NCBI GenBank assembly: GCA_023436775.1
Contig: JAEZHW010000009.1
Coordinates: forward strand, 1 to 35,413
Source of the DNA: Actinomycetes bacterium
GTDB taxonomy: Bacteria; Actinomycetota; Actinomycetes; Actinomycetales; Microbacteriaceae
DNA: 35,413 nucleotides
Direction of reading: 5' to 3'
Shown one piece after another: positions 15,110 through 23,400 of this stretch; the stretch's first letter is position 1; every line of letters begins with the position of its first letter. The notes under the pieces were generated by a model. The model did not search any database. It saw nothing but the letters and a program-made list of their open reading frames with translations, and was not told where the DNA came from. The translations under genes were made by a program, and so were the position numbers.

Positions 15110-15898
15110 GTGTCTGAGACCGAACGCGAATTCGACGAGGAACTGGCAAGCGAGGAAGTCGCTGACCAGGCTGAGTCGACGCTCGACGCTGGCGAGGACG
15201 ACGTCGCGACCGAGGATGTCGCCGCCGAGGCTGCTGCCGAGGAGGCCGCTGAGGCTCCCGCCGAGTCGGCCGAAGACGCCGACGACCCCTACGCCGCATT
15301 CCGCGCCGAACTGCGTCGCCTGCCGGGGAAGTGGTACGTCATCCACTCCTACGCCGGCTTCGAGAAGCGCGTGAAGGCCAACATCGAGAGCCGTCGTCAG
15401 TCGCTCAACATGGAGGAGTACATCCACCAGGTTGAGGTCCCGACCGAGGACGTCGTCGAGGTTAAGAACGGTCAGCGCAAGCTGGTGAACCGCGTCCGCG
15501 TTCCCGGCTACGTGCTCGTTCGTATGGACCTGAACGAAGACAGCTGGTCCGTGGTCCGCCACACCCCGGGTGTGACCGGCTTCGTGGGCAACGCCCACAA
15601 CCCGGTGCCGCTGCGCTTCGAAGAGTCCTTCAACATGCTCAAGAGCCTCGTGCAGGTCCAGGAAGTCGCCCCGACCAAGGGTGGCGGCAAGGGCCAGGCC
15701 GTTGCTCCTCGCGTGGTCACCACCGACATCGACTTCGAGATCGGCGAGACCATCACCATCAAGGAAGGCTCCTTCGCGGGTCTGCCGGGCACCATCAGCG
15801 AAATCAAGCCGGAGAGCGGCAAGCTCACCGTGCTCGTGTCGCTGTTCGAGCGTGAGACCCCGGTCGAGCTCAGCTTCGACCAGGTCACCAAGCTCTAG
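15110..15898 (+). CDS. nusG: Transcription termination/antitermination protein NusG
   Basis: The 262-residue product has an acidic Ala/Glu-rich N-terminal extension (about 1-63) typical of actinobacterial NusG. The NGN domain follows (KWYVIHSYAGFEKRVKANIE ... VPGYVLVRMDLNEDSW...VRHTPGVTGFVG), then the C-terminal KOW domain (GETITIKEGSFAGLPGTISEI). NusG binds RNA polymerase and links it to Rho or to ribosomal S10. GTG 15110 follows GAAGAAGG at suitable distance. Placed between secE and rplK as in most bacteria. Confidence 0.97.
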   Translation: MSETEREFDEELASEEVADQAESTLDAGEDDVATEDVAAEAAAEEAAEAPAESAEDADDPYAAFRAELRRLPGKWYVIHSYAGFEKRVKANIESRRQSLNMEEYIHQVEVPTEDVVEVKNGQRKLVNRVRVPGYVLVRMDLNEDSWSVVRHTPGVTGFVGNAHNPVPLRFEESFNMLKSLVQVQEVAPTKGGGKGQAVAPRVVTTDIDFEIGETITIKEGSFAGLPGTISEIKPESGKLTVLVSLFERETPVELSFDQVTKL

Positions 15899-15981
15899 CC
15901 ACACAAGCCACCGCTCCCCGGACAAGCCGGGCCTGCGGGAGAGTGCACCAACCGGTGCGCTCGGACGAAAGGGAAAAACAC

Positions 15982-16413
15982 ATGGCACCCAAGAAGAAGG
16001 TCACGGGGCTGATCAAGCTCCAGATCAACGCCGGTGCAGCCAACCCCGCGCCGCCGATCGGTCCGGCGCTGGGTCAGCACGGCGTGAACATCATGGAGTT
16101 CTGCAAGGCGTACAACGCAGCGACTGAGTCGCAGCGCGGCAACGTCATTCCGGTTGAAATCACCGTGTACGAGGACCGCTCGTTCACCTTCATCCTGAAG
16201 ACCCCGCCGGCCGCAGAACTCATCAAGAAGGCCGCTGGCATCCAGAAGGGTTCGTCGACTCCGCACAACGTCAAGGTTGCGAAGCTGACCCGCGAGCAGG
16301 TTCGCCAGATCGCTGAGACCAAGCAGCCCGACTTGAACGCAAACGACATCGAGGCCGCTGCCAACATCATTGCTGGCACCGCGCGCTCCATGGGCATCAC
16401 GGTGGAGGACTAA
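15982..16413 (+). CDS. rplK: Large ribosomal subunit protein uL11
   Basis: The 143-residue product starts MAPKKKVTGLIKLQINAGAA and contains NPAPPIGPALGQHGVNIMEF, the N-terminal domain loop that contacts the GTPase-associated centre. The C-terminal domain binds 23S rRNA and ends GTARSMGITVED. ATG 15982 is preferred over an in-frame start 13 codons earlier because of the family N-terminus and the AAAGGG ribosome binding site. rplA starts 5 nt after its stop. Confidence 0.97.
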   Translation: MAPKKKVTGLIKLQINAGAANPAPPIGPALGQHGVNIMEFCKAYNAATESQRGNVIPVEITVYEDRSFTFILKTPPAAELIKKAAGIQKGSSTPHNVKVAKLTREQVRQIAETKQPDLNANDIEAAANIIAGTARSMGITVED

Positions 16414-16418
16414 TCACA

Positions 16419-17108
16419 ATGGCGACCAAGTCCAAGGCATACCGCGCCGCCGCCGAGAAGATCGAGGCTGGCAAGTTCTACACTCCGACCGAGGCTGTTG
16501 CCCTCGCCAAGGAGACCGGTTCGGCCAAGTTTGACTCGACCGTTGAGGTCGCGCTCAAGCTCGGTGTGGACCCGCGCAAGGCGGACCAGATGGTCCGCGG
16601 TACCGTCAACCTGCCGCACGGCACCGGTAAGACCGCTCGTGTCATTGTGTTCGCGACCGGTCCGGCCGCCGAGGCTGCAATTGCCGCTGGCGCCGACGAG
16701 GTCGGTGGCGTCGAGCTGATCGAAAAGGTGGCCGCTGGCTACACCGCATTCGACTCGGCTGTGTCGACCCCCGAACTCATGGGCCAGGTCGGTCGTCTGG
16801 GTAAGGTCCTGGGTCCGCGTGGCCTCATGCCGAACCCGAAGACTGGCACCGTGACCCCGGACGTGGCGAAGGCCGTGACCGACATCAAGGGTGGCAAGAT
16901 CGAGTTCCGTGTCGACAAGCACGCCAACGTTCACTTCATCGTGGGCAAGGCCAGCTTCACCGCTGAGCAGTTGAGCGACAACATCAAGGCAGCGATCGAA
17001 GAGGTGCTGCGCCTCAAGCCGAGCACCTCGAAGGGCCGCTACGTGCAGAAGGGCGCCGTCTCGACGACCTTCGGCCCGGGCATCCCGCTCGACGTCAACT
17101 CGCTGTAA
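16419..17108 (+). CDS. rplA: Large ribosomal subunit protein uL1
   Basis: The 229-residue protein is of normal length and contains the uL1 signature LGPRGLMPNPKTGTVT and the GTVNLPHGTGK segment. L1 forms the mobile stalk at the ribosomal E site and can repress its own operon by binding mRNA. The gene is followed by a perfect terminator rather than by rplJ. Confidence 0.97.
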   Translation: MATKSKAYRAAAEKIEAGKFYTPTEAVALAKETGSAKFDSTVEVALKLGVDPRKADQMVRGTVNLPHGTGKTARVIVFATGPAAEAAIAAGADEVGGVELIEKVAAGYTAFDSAVSTPELMGQVGRLGKVLGPRGLMPNPKTGTVTPDVAKAVTDIKGGKIEFRVDKHANVHFIVGKASFTAEQLSDNIKAAIEEVLRLKPSTSKGRYVQKGAVSTTFGPGIPLDVNSL

Positions 17109-17120
17109 GCAGCAATTCGC

Positions 17121-17154
17121 ACGAAGCCCCGCTGGTTCGCCAGCGGGGCTTCGT
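17121..17154 (+). terminator. Strong hairpin terminator after rplA
   Basis: Perfect 15-bp stem (17121-17135 with 17140-17154) with a TTCG tetraloop. The symmetrical structure between convergent genes could stop transcription from both sides. Confidence 0.9.
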
Positions 17155-17171
17155 CGTTGTTGCGGTGAGCG

Positions 17172-18155
17172 CTACGGCACGCGGATGACGAGCTTGCCGC
17201 GGGTGCTGCCGGATTCGATCTGGCGGTGCGCCTCGGCGGCGTCGGTGAAGTCGTAGACCTGGTCGACGTGGACCTTGAGGCTGCCGTCCTCAAACAGCCG
17301 GGTGATGGTGTCGAGCGTGCCGCTGGCAGGGGCCAGCTTGTAGGTGGTGGCCTCGATGCCAGCGGCTGCGGCCTCCTCGGCCATGGTCGGCCACGAGCCG
17401 GTGGGTGCGTTCACCAGCAGCCCGCCCGAACGCAGCACCTGCAGCGATCGCGTGCCGGTGTCCTCGCGGACGTTCCCGATCAGATCGATCACCAAGTCCT
17501 GCTCGCCGACGACGTCTTCGAAGCGTTCCGCGGTGTAGTCCACGGTGCGGTGGGCGCCGAGTTCACGCAGGAAGTCCTGGTTGCGGGCGCTACCGGTGGC
17601 GGTCACGATCGCGCCAAAGTAGCGAGCGATCTGCACCGCAAAGTGGCCGACCCCGCCGGCCCCAGCGTGGATGAGCACGCGCTGGCCGGTGTGGACCCGG
17701 GCCACGTCGACCAGCATGCCCCAGGCGGTGAGGACCGCGAGGGGGACGGCCGCTGCCTCCTCGTGGGTCAGGTTCGTGGGCTTCCGGGCAATGGTGAGGT
17801 GCGGAGCGATGACGTACTGGGCGTAGCTGCCCGGCCACCGGGGAACGGTCACCATGCCGTAGACCTCGTCGCCGGGCTGCAGCGGGAACGCCGCGTAGGG
17901 GGCTGCGACGAGCTCGCCGCTGAAGTCGCCGCCGACGATCGCCGGGTACTGCAGCTGCTTGGTGGTGGCGGCCGCGTAGCCCGATCGAGTCTTCGCGTCA
18001 ATCGGGTTCACGCCCGCGGCGCGGACTCGCACCAGCGACTCGGCGATCACCGGGGTCGGCAGCGGGACCTCGGCGACGTGCAGCACGTCGGGGTCGCCGG
18101 GGGCGTCAAAGACGACGGCCTGCATCGTTGCGGGCAGAGTGGATTCAGTAGCCAT
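17172..18155 (-). CDS. Zinc-independent MDR family NADPH:quinone reductase-like protein
   Basis: The 327-residue product is a medium-chain dehydrogenase/reductase of the quinone oxidoreductase type. It has the N-terminal GroES-like domain (MQAVVFDAPGDPDVLHVAEVP, AAGVNPIDAKTRSG), the NADPH-binding Rossmann motif HAGAGGVGHFAVQIAR, and LGAHRTVDYT. The Cys/His zinc ligands of alcohol dehydrogenases are absent. Such enzymes reduce quinones or enones; the substrate cannot be read from sequence. ATG 18155 (MATEST) is chosen since the upstream extension is Arg-rich and shadows the next gene. It lies 11 nt after the YqaJ-like gene and is probably co-transcribed. Confidence 0.88.
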   Translation of the reverse strand: MATESTLPATMQAVVFDAPGDPDVLHVAEVPLPTPVIAESLVRVRAAGVNPIDAKTRSGYAAATTKQLQYPAIVGGDFSGELVAAPYAAFPLQPGDEVYGMVTVPRWPGSYAQYVIAPHLTIARKPTNLTHEEAAAVPLAVLTAWGMLVDVARVHTGQRVLIHAGAGGVGHFAVQIARYFGAIVTATGSARNQDFLRELGAHRTVDYTAERFEDVVGEQDLVIDLIGNVREDTGTRSLQVLRSGGLLVNAPTGSWPTMAEEAAAAGIEATTYKLAPASGTLDTITRLFEDGSLKVHVDQVYDFTDAAEAHRQIESGSTRGKLVIRVP

Positions 18156-18166
18156 GGTGGGGTTCC

Positions 18167-18778
18167 TCAGCGGGTGGGGGTGGTGAGGCGGAGCAGCACT
18201 TCGTCCGCGCGATAGACCAACGCTGCGATTTCGTCTTCGTCGCGGTCGATCCAGCACCAGCGCGGCTCGGCCGCAACGGGGACGAAGTTGTGGTGTTCTT
18301 CCCAGACCACGAGCGTGCGTTCGGCGCCGAGCACGTATTGCTGCCACCACACCTGACGCAGGTAGGAGCGCGGAACGCTGCGCCACGGCTTGCTCGTGGT
18401 CTTGTACTCGGCCAGTTCGATCCGGCCCTGCTGGATCCGCAGGCCGTCTGGCGTGGCGAGGTGGCGTCGGTCGGTGGCGGCGTGGAACAGCAGGGTCGAC
18501 GGGTCAATGCCGTGTTCGCGCTTCGTCCAGGCCGCGATGGCCGCCTCGCGTGCCCGACCGTGATCGGTGAAGGCGTTCCCACGGAAGCCGTCGCCCTCGA
18601 TCTTGCGACGCACCACCGAGGCGATGCCAGCATCACTGGTCAGCAGCGCCGCGTCCGTGGCGGTGATACCGCGGCTGCGGGCACGCAGCCACGCGACCCG
18701 ATCTCCGGCGTCGGCGACGACGCGCTGGAACGGGTCGGCGAGCCCCAGAGTCGGGGGCATCTCGCTGGCGATCGACAC
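18167..18778 (-). CDS. YqaJ-like viral recombinase family nuclease
   Basis: The 203-residue product looks like a single-domain YqaJ/lambda-exonuclease-type nuclease of the PD-(D/E)xK fold. Visible: the N-terminal RSRGITATDAALL motif, ENA-type GRAREAAIAAW, the active-site Asp in HLATPDGL and the ExK in IELAEYKTTS, plus YLRQVWWQQYVLG near the end. YqaJ proteins in phages act in homologous recombination, but stand-alone chromosomal forms occur in many actinobacteria and their role is unclear. GTG 18778 follows TAGGCT by 6 nt (leaderless). No phage genes are nearby. Confidence 0.78.
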   Translation of the reverse strand: MSIASEMPPTLGLADPFQRVVADAGDRVAWLRARSRGITATDAALLTSDAGIASVVRRKIEGDGFRGNAFTDHGRAREAAIAAWTKREHGIDPSTLLFHAATDRRHLATPDGLRIQQGRIELAEYKTTSKPWRSVPRSYLRQVWWQQYVLGAERTLVVWEEHHNFVPVAAEPRWCWIDRDEDEIAALVYRADEVLLRLTTPTR

Positions 18779-18784
18779 GACTCC

Positions 18785-18790
18785 AGCCTA
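18785..18790 (-). promoter_or_regulatory. -10 box of a probable leaderless promoter
   Basis: TAGGCT on the minus strand lies 6 nt before the GTG at 18778, which lacks a ribosome binding site. Confidence 0.5.
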
Positions 18791-18915
18791 CTGCGCACCC
18801 CTGCGGCGTGGCTGGAGGCGGGAGGTGTCTGGCAGCCCCGTTGACGAGTCGGCGTGGGCATCGCCTCGTGGGGGATTCATAGATACCACAAAGGATTCCG
18901 GCGGATACTGCTGCC

Positions 18916-19647
18916 ATGACAGAAGGAGCGCAGCGCGACCAGATGCGTCGACCCGACGGGTCGCCGGTCCGGGTCCTCGTGGTCGACGACGAGGCGAGCC
19001 TGCGCGACCTGCTGTCGATGGCCTTGCGCTATGAAGGCTGGCAAGTGGCCGCCGCGGACGACGGCGCTGCGGCACTGCGCGAGGCGGCGGCCTTCGACCC
19101 GGACGCGATCGTGCTGGACATCATGATGCCGGACATCGACGGGATGCAGGTGCTGTCACGGCTGCGCCAGTCCGGGAACAACGTGCCGGTGCTGTTCCTC
19201 ACCGCGAAGGATTCGGTCACGGACCGCATCGCTGGTCTCACCGCCGGGGGAGACGATTACGTCACTAAGCCGTTCAGCTTGGAGGAGGTGGTGGCGAGGC
19301 TGCGGGCACTGATCCGTCGCAGCACGCTGCTGGCGGGCGAATCCAGCGTGCTGTCGGTCGGGGACCTCACCCTCGACGAGGACTCCTACGAGGTCGCCTA
19401 CGCCGGAGCGCCCATCCAGCTCACCGCGACCGAGTTCGAACTGCTGCGTTACCTGATGCGCAACCCCCGCACGGTACTCAGCAAGGACCAGATTCTGGAT
19501 CGAGTCTGGAGTTACGAGTTCACCGGCCGCGCCAGCGTCGTGGAACTCTACATCTCGTACCTGCGCAAGAAGCTCGCCGCTGTCGGCGCCCCCGAACTCA
19601 TCCACACGGTGCGCGGCGTCGGATACATGCTCAAGGCACCGCAGTGA
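18916..19647 (+). CDS. OmpR/PhoB-type response regulator
   Basis: The 243-residue product has a receiver domain with acidic D24/D25, phosphoacceptor D68 (AIVLDIMMPDIDG) and the Lys of YVTKPF. A winged-helix output domain follows (LTATEFELLRYLMRNPRTVLSKDQILDRVW...VRGVGYMLK). It is the DNA-binding partner of the kinase downstream, whose start overlaps its stop. No ribosome binding site is seen close to the ATG. A GATACT box 6 nt upstream would again fit a leaderless transcript, less clearly than the other cases. Target genes are unknown. Confidence 0.93.
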   Translation: MTEGAQRDQMRRPDGSPVRVLVVDDEASLRDLLSMALRYEGWQVAAADDGAAALREAAAFDPDAIVLDIMMPDIDGMQVLSRLRQSGNNVPVLFLTAKDSVTDRIAGLTAGGDDYVTKPFSLEEVVARLRALIRRSTLLAGESSVLSVGDLTLDEDSYEVAYAGAPIQLTATEFELLRYLMRNPRTVLSKDQILDRVWSYEFTGRASVVELYISYLRKKLAAVGAPELIHTVRGVGYMLKAPQ

Positions 19648-21254
19648 TGACCGAGGCCGAGACCGGCGCCCTGGCCGCGGCCGCCACGCCGCGATCGCGA
19701 CGACGATGGCACGTGCGGAATTGGCCGATGCGCACGCAACTGCTCGTCGGTTTCCTAGTGTTGCTCACCCTGTTCGCAGCGATCGTGGGCACGGTTGCTG
19801 TGGTCGGCGTCCGACAGCTCATGATGAACCAGCTGGACAGCCAACTCCTTGAGACCGCCGAGCGCAGCAAGCTGAAGTTCGTCCCGCTGCTGCCGGACCA
19901 GTTGCCGGGAAAGCTTGGTCAGTTCGGCCAGATGGCCGACAACCAGCAGCGCGCCGCTATTTTGGAAATCCCGGGGCAGTCGCCAGGTACCATCGGTGCC
20001 CTCGTCTCCGCCGGTGAGACGCAGGTGGTCGGCTATCTGCAGCCGAACGGCACCAGTGTGGCACTCAGCGCCGCAGCCCTGCCCAGCACCGCGCTGCAAC
20101 AGGCGAGTGCGCACCCACAGTCAGCGGACCTGGGCCCAGACCTCGGAACCTACCGAATCGCTGCGGTATCGGTGACCTCACAGACCCAACTCGTCATCGG
20201 TCTCCCGATGCGCGGCGTGGACCGCACCACGGCTGGCATGACGTGGCTGGTGGTGGGCGTGACCGCGCTGGCATTGCTGGCGGCCTTCGCCGCCGGCTCC
20301 TGGGCAGTGCGCCGGAGCCTGCGCCCCCTGGGCCGGGTCCGCGAGGCGGCGGTTCAGGTCGCGGGGCTCTCCCTCGACCGCGGGTCGGTCCAGATGCCTC
20401 CGCGCCTCGCCGAGGACGCCACCAATCCGGATACCGAGGTCGGCCAGGTGGGCCTCGCCTTCAACCGCATGCTGGACCACCTCGAAATCTCCCTGCAGGC
20501 CCGCGAGGCCAGTGAGCAGCAGCTGCGACGGTTCGTCGCGGACGCGAGCCATGAGCTCCGCACGCCACTGGCCTCGATTCGCGGCTATGCGGAACTGACC
20601 CGCCGTGGGCAATATGACTTGCATCCCGACGCAGTCCATGCGCTCAGCCGGGTCGAGGCCGAGTCGATCCGCATGGGCTCGCTGGTCGAGGACTTGCTGC
20701 TGTTGGCGCGACTGGACGCCGAGCCAGTGCTGCAGCGCTTGCCGCAACCGCTGGCACCGTTGCTGCGCACCGCGGTCGCCGATGCTGCCGCGGCCGGGCC
20801 CGACTACGAGTGGGCGTGCGAGATCGACCCCTCCGCCGAGCAGGTGCAGGTGGCGATGGACGCCTCCCGCCTGCAGCAGGTCATCGTGAACCTGCTCGGG
20901 AATGTGCGGGCACACACGCCGGCTGGGACCTCGGCGGTGCTGGCGCTGACCGTCATCGGTGGCGAGGCGGTGGTCACGGTGACCGACAACGGTCCCGGCA
21001 TCGATCCGGAGGTGCTGCCGCACGTCTTCGACCGCTTCGTGCGTGGTGACGCCTCGCGCAGTCGCAGCACCGGTTCCACCGGTCTCGGGCTCGCGATCGC
21101 TGCCGCGCTCGTGGCAGCACACCACGGCGAGATCCGCGTGACCAGTGCCCCGGGGCGAACCGTGTTCACGGTGGTCTTGCCGGTTGCTGAAACCAGTGCT
21201 GCTGCCGAGGCGGCTACCCCTGCGGCCGGCGCCGCGTCCGCTGCCGCGCGTTAG
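19647..21254 (+). CDS. Sensor histidine kinase with HAMP domain
   Basis: The 535-residue product has a transmembrane helix (about 30-55), an outside sensor domain of about 140 residues and a second transmembrane helix (about 195-215). A HAMP linker, a HisKA domain with phosphoacceptor His302 (ASHELRTPLASIRGY) and a HATPase domain follow (N box QVIVNLLGNVRAH, DNGPGIDPEVLPHVFDRF, GLGLAIAAALV). It ends in an Ala/Glu tail. The arrangement matches TcrY/PrrB-like actinobacterial kinases. ATG 19647 overlaps the regulator stop (TGATG); a GTG one codon earlier is possible. The stop overlaps the convergent stop of the PfkB gene. Confidence 0.93.
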   Translation: MTEAETGALAAAATPRSRRRWHVRNWPMRTQLLVGFLVLLTLFAAIVGTVAVVGVRQLMMNQLDSQLLETAERSKLKFVPLLPDQLPGKLGQFGQMADNQQRAAILEIPGQSPGTIGALVSAGETQVVGYLQPNGTSVALSAAALPSTALQQASAHPQSADLGPDLGTYRIAAVSVTSQTQLVIGLPMRGVDRTTAGMTWLVVGVTALALLAAFAAGSWAVRRSLRPLGRVREAAVQVAGLSLDRGSVQMPPRLAEDATNPDTEVGQVGLAFNRMLDHLEISLQAREASEQQLRRFVADASHELRTPLASIRGYAELTRRGQYDLHPDAVHALSRVEAESIRMGSLVEDLLLLARLDAEPVLQRLPQPLAPLLRTAVADAAAAGPDYEWACEIDPSAEQVQVAMDASRLQQVIVNLLGNVRAHTPAGTSAVLALTVIGGEAVVTVTDNGPGIDPEVLPHVFDRFVRGDASRSRSTGSTGLGLAIAAALVAAHHGEIRVTSAPGRTVFTVVLPVAETSAAAEAATPAAGAASAAAR

Positions 21255-22255
21255 CTGACGCGGGTCGCCTCGGCGAGCTGGCGGCTCGGGTCGATGGGCA
21301 GCAACTGCGCCTTCGGCGCCTCGTCGAGACGCTCGAGCACGGTGGTGGGCATGGCGACTGCGTGGGCGCCGAAGGACGCGCCCTGCAGCAGGCCCGCCTC
21401 GAGGTCGATGGCAGCGAGCCCGCGTTCGTCACGCGGAGCGTGCTCGGGCGTCGCTGCGCTGAGGAAACCGGCGAGGAAGGCGTCGCCCGCGCCGGTGGTG
21501 TTCACTACCTGCACGGCGGTGGCTGCCGCCAGTGAAGCGCTGTCGGCAGTGATCGCCAAGGCGCCGTCGCCGCCGAGGCTGGCGAGCACGACTTCGAGGC
21601 CGCCGGCGATCAGTTCCCGACTGGCATCGATCACGTCACCGAAGGTCAGCAGGTCTCGCTCCACCAGCGAGGCGAGCTCGTCCGCGTTCGGCTTGATCAC
21701 GTCGACCAGCGGGTGCCGCCCCCAGCGCTGCAGCGCGGACCCGGAGGTGTCGAGTGCCACGCGGGCACCCCGCTCGTGCGCTCCCTCGAGCAGGGCGGTC
21801 AGGTCCACGCCCACCCCGGTCTCGGCGATGACCGGGAACGAGCCGCACACTACCAACCACTCGGCCTGCCGCGCATCGATCTCGTCCAGGGTGGCCTCGA
21901 TGACCGAGTCCCAGTCGGCGGCGGCGATCGGCACTGCGTGCTGGTTGACGTTGGTGGTGCGGCCACCCGCTTCGACGATGCTGATGTTCACGCGCACGCG
22001 GCCCGCGATCGGCACGACGTGCAAGTTCTGCTGCTGCGGGTTGTGGCGGATGACATGCTCGTCGTCGCGTCCGATGGGCAGGATCGCCCCGACGGTGCGG
22101 CCTGCGCTGTGCAGGGTGCGCGCCACGTTCAGCCCTTTGCCGCTGAGGAACTCGTAGACCGCACCGGCCCGATTCACCTTGCCGAGGACGAGGTCGGTAA
22201 CGCTGTACGTGCGATCCACTACCGGGGCAGGGGTCAGCGTGACGACGGCGGTCAT
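21251..22255 (-). CDS. PfkB family sugar-phosphate kinase (1-phosphofructokinase-like)
   Basis: The 334-residue product is a ribokinase-superfamily kinase closest in pattern to FruK/LacC. It has SGKGLNVARTLHSAG (PfkB signature 1), VRVNISIVEAGGRTTNVNQ, KPNADELASLVERD, and VNTTGAGDAFLAGFLSA (signature 2, catalytic Asp). It probably phosphorylates a ketose phosphate such as fructose-1-P or tagatose-6-P; the specificity is not readable. AAGGAG precedes ATG 22255. It is a separate unit from the operon upstream, from which a strong terminator divides it, and has its own palindromic site at 22291. Whether it serves the same pathway is open. Confidence 0.88.
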   Translation of the reverse strand: MTAVVTLTPAPVVDRTYSVTDLVLGKVNRAGAVYEFLSGKGLNVARTLHSAGRTVGAILPIGRDDEHVIRHNPQQQNLHVVPIAGRVRVNISIVEAGGRTTNVNQHAVPIAAADWDSVIEATLDEIDARQAEWLVVCGSFPVIAETGVGVDLTALLEGAHERGARVALDTSGSALQRWGRHPLVDVIKPNADELASLVERDLLTFGDVIDASRELIAGGLEVVLASLGGDGALAITADSASLAAATAVQVVNTTGAGDAFLAGFLSAATPEHAPRDERGLAAIDLEAGLLQGASFGAHAVAMPTTVLERLDEAPKAQLLPIDPSRQLAEATRVS

Positions 22256-22290
22256 TGCGGTAGCTCCTTGAATGCTGTGGCTGGAGTAAT

Positions 22291-22309
22291 TGTACCATGC
22301 GGTGGTACA
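22291..22309 (-). promoter_or_regulatory. Palindromic operator upstream of the PfkB gene
   Basis: TGTACCA and TGGTACA form perfect 7-bp arms around 5 nt, about 36 nt upstream of the start codon. The form is typical of a site for a dimeric repressor of the GntR or similar class. It differs from the GGAATAC sites of the neighbouring operon, so a different regulator is likely. Confidence 0.6.
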
Positions 22310-22376
22310 TCTGTCCCGCCACGCGGACAGACTGGACACGGGGTCACGCTCAGATTAGTGGCAGGGGGAGGACAGC

Positions 22377-22410
22377 AAAAGGGCGGGCAAGCACGATTGC
22401 CTGCCCGCCC
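22377..22410 (-). terminator. Strong intrinsic terminator of the sugar-acid operon
   Basis: On the minus strand a 13-bp GC-rich stem (22398-22410 with 22381-22393, one G:T pair) and 4-nt loop is followed by TTTT (22380-22377). It begins 8 nt after the stop of the transketolase C-half gene. Confidence 0.9.
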
Positions 22411-22417
22411 CTCGCAG

Positions 22418-23398
22418 TTAGGCGTGCTGTTGCAGGTGCGCGTGAATGTCCTCGGCGATCTTCGGACCGGTCAGACGGAACGCGTCCAGCAGCTCGGTCG
22501 GCGCGCCGCTCTCGCCGAAGCGGTCGAACACGCCCAGGCGTAGCAGTTGCACCGGGTGGCGCAGCGACGTGACCTCAGCGATAGCGCTGCCGAGGCCGCC
22601 AGCAACCTGTGCCTCCTCGACCGCGACGGCGCGACCGGTCTTGCGCACGCTGGCGAGGATCGTCTCCTCGTCCAGCGGCTTGATGGTCGGCACGTGGACC
22701 ACCTCGACGTCGATACCCTTGCTCGACAGCTGGTCGGCTGCCACGAGTGCGTGGTAGGTCATGGTGCCGGTCGAGAAGATGCTCAGGTCCTTGCCCTCGC
22801 GCAGTACATACGCCTTGCCGATCTCGAACGGTGAGTCCGCGGTCGAGAAGATCGGAGTCTTGTCCCGAGCTAGGCGCAAGTAGGACGGCGCCGGGTTCGC
22901 GGCGATGGCCATCGTGGCCTTCTCGGCCTCAATGCTGTCGCCGGGGGCGATGACGCGGACATTCGGGATCACGCGCATGATGGCGATGTCCTCGAGCATC
23001 TGGTGTGTGGCACCGTCCGGACCCACGTTGATGCCCGCGTGCGAGCCCACGATGGTCACCGGCTGATCGTTCAGGGCAGCCGTGGTCTTGAACTGCTCCC
23101 AGTTACGACCCGGGCTAAACGCGGCGTAGCTGCTGGTGAAGGGGATCTTGCCCGCGTGCGCCATACCGGCCGCCACGGTCACCAGGTTTTGTTCCGCGAC
23201 GCCCACCTCGATGAAGCGGTTGGGGAACTCGTGCTTAAACAGGTGCATCTGCGTGCTCTCGGTGAGGTCAGCGCAGAGTGCCACGATTCGCTCGTCCAGC
23301 TTGCCGGCGGCCAGCAGACCCCGACCGAAGCCAGCGCGAATCGGCTCGAGGGTGACGTCGCTCGTTCCAATGCCGGATGCGAGGGGGTAGGCAGTCAT
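22418..23398 (-). CDS. Transketolase-like C-terminal subunit
   Basis: The 326-residue product equals the pyrimidine-binding plus C-terminal domains of transketolase. It has FIEVGVAEQNLVTVAAGMAHAGKIPFTSSYAAF (cofactor-activating Glu in VAEQN), SHAGINVGPDGATHQMLEDIAIMR (substrate His), and DGKGI-like EVVHVPTIKPLD in the C-terminal domain. It needs the N-terminal subunit encoded 2 nt upstream to form the thiamine diphosphate site at their interface. Split transketolases include housekeeping-like ones and dedicated catabolic enzymes such as apulose-4-phosphate transketolase and sulfofructose transketolase. Here it is the last gene of the operon. Confidence 0.92.
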   Translation of the reverse strand: MTAYPLASGIGTSDVTLEPIRAGFGRGLLAAGKLDERIVALCADLTESTQMHLFKHEFPNRFIEVGVAEQNLVTVAAGMAHAGKIPFTSSYAAFSPGRNWEQFKTTAALNDQPVTIVGSHAGINVGPDGATHQMLEDIAIMRVIPNVRVIAPGDSIEAEKATMAIAANPAPSYLRLARDKTPIFSTADSPFEIGKAYVLREGKDLSIFSTGTMTYHALVAADQLSSKGIDVEVVHVPTIKPLDEETILASVRKTGRAVAVEEAQVAGGLGSAIAEVTSLRHPVQLLRLGVFDRFGESGAPTELLDAFRLTGPKIAEDIHAHLQQHA

Positions 23399-23400
23399 CC

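Noticed and set aside
14756..15988. 410-codon open frame on the minus strand
   Set aside because: Antisense to secE-nusG and without any family signature.
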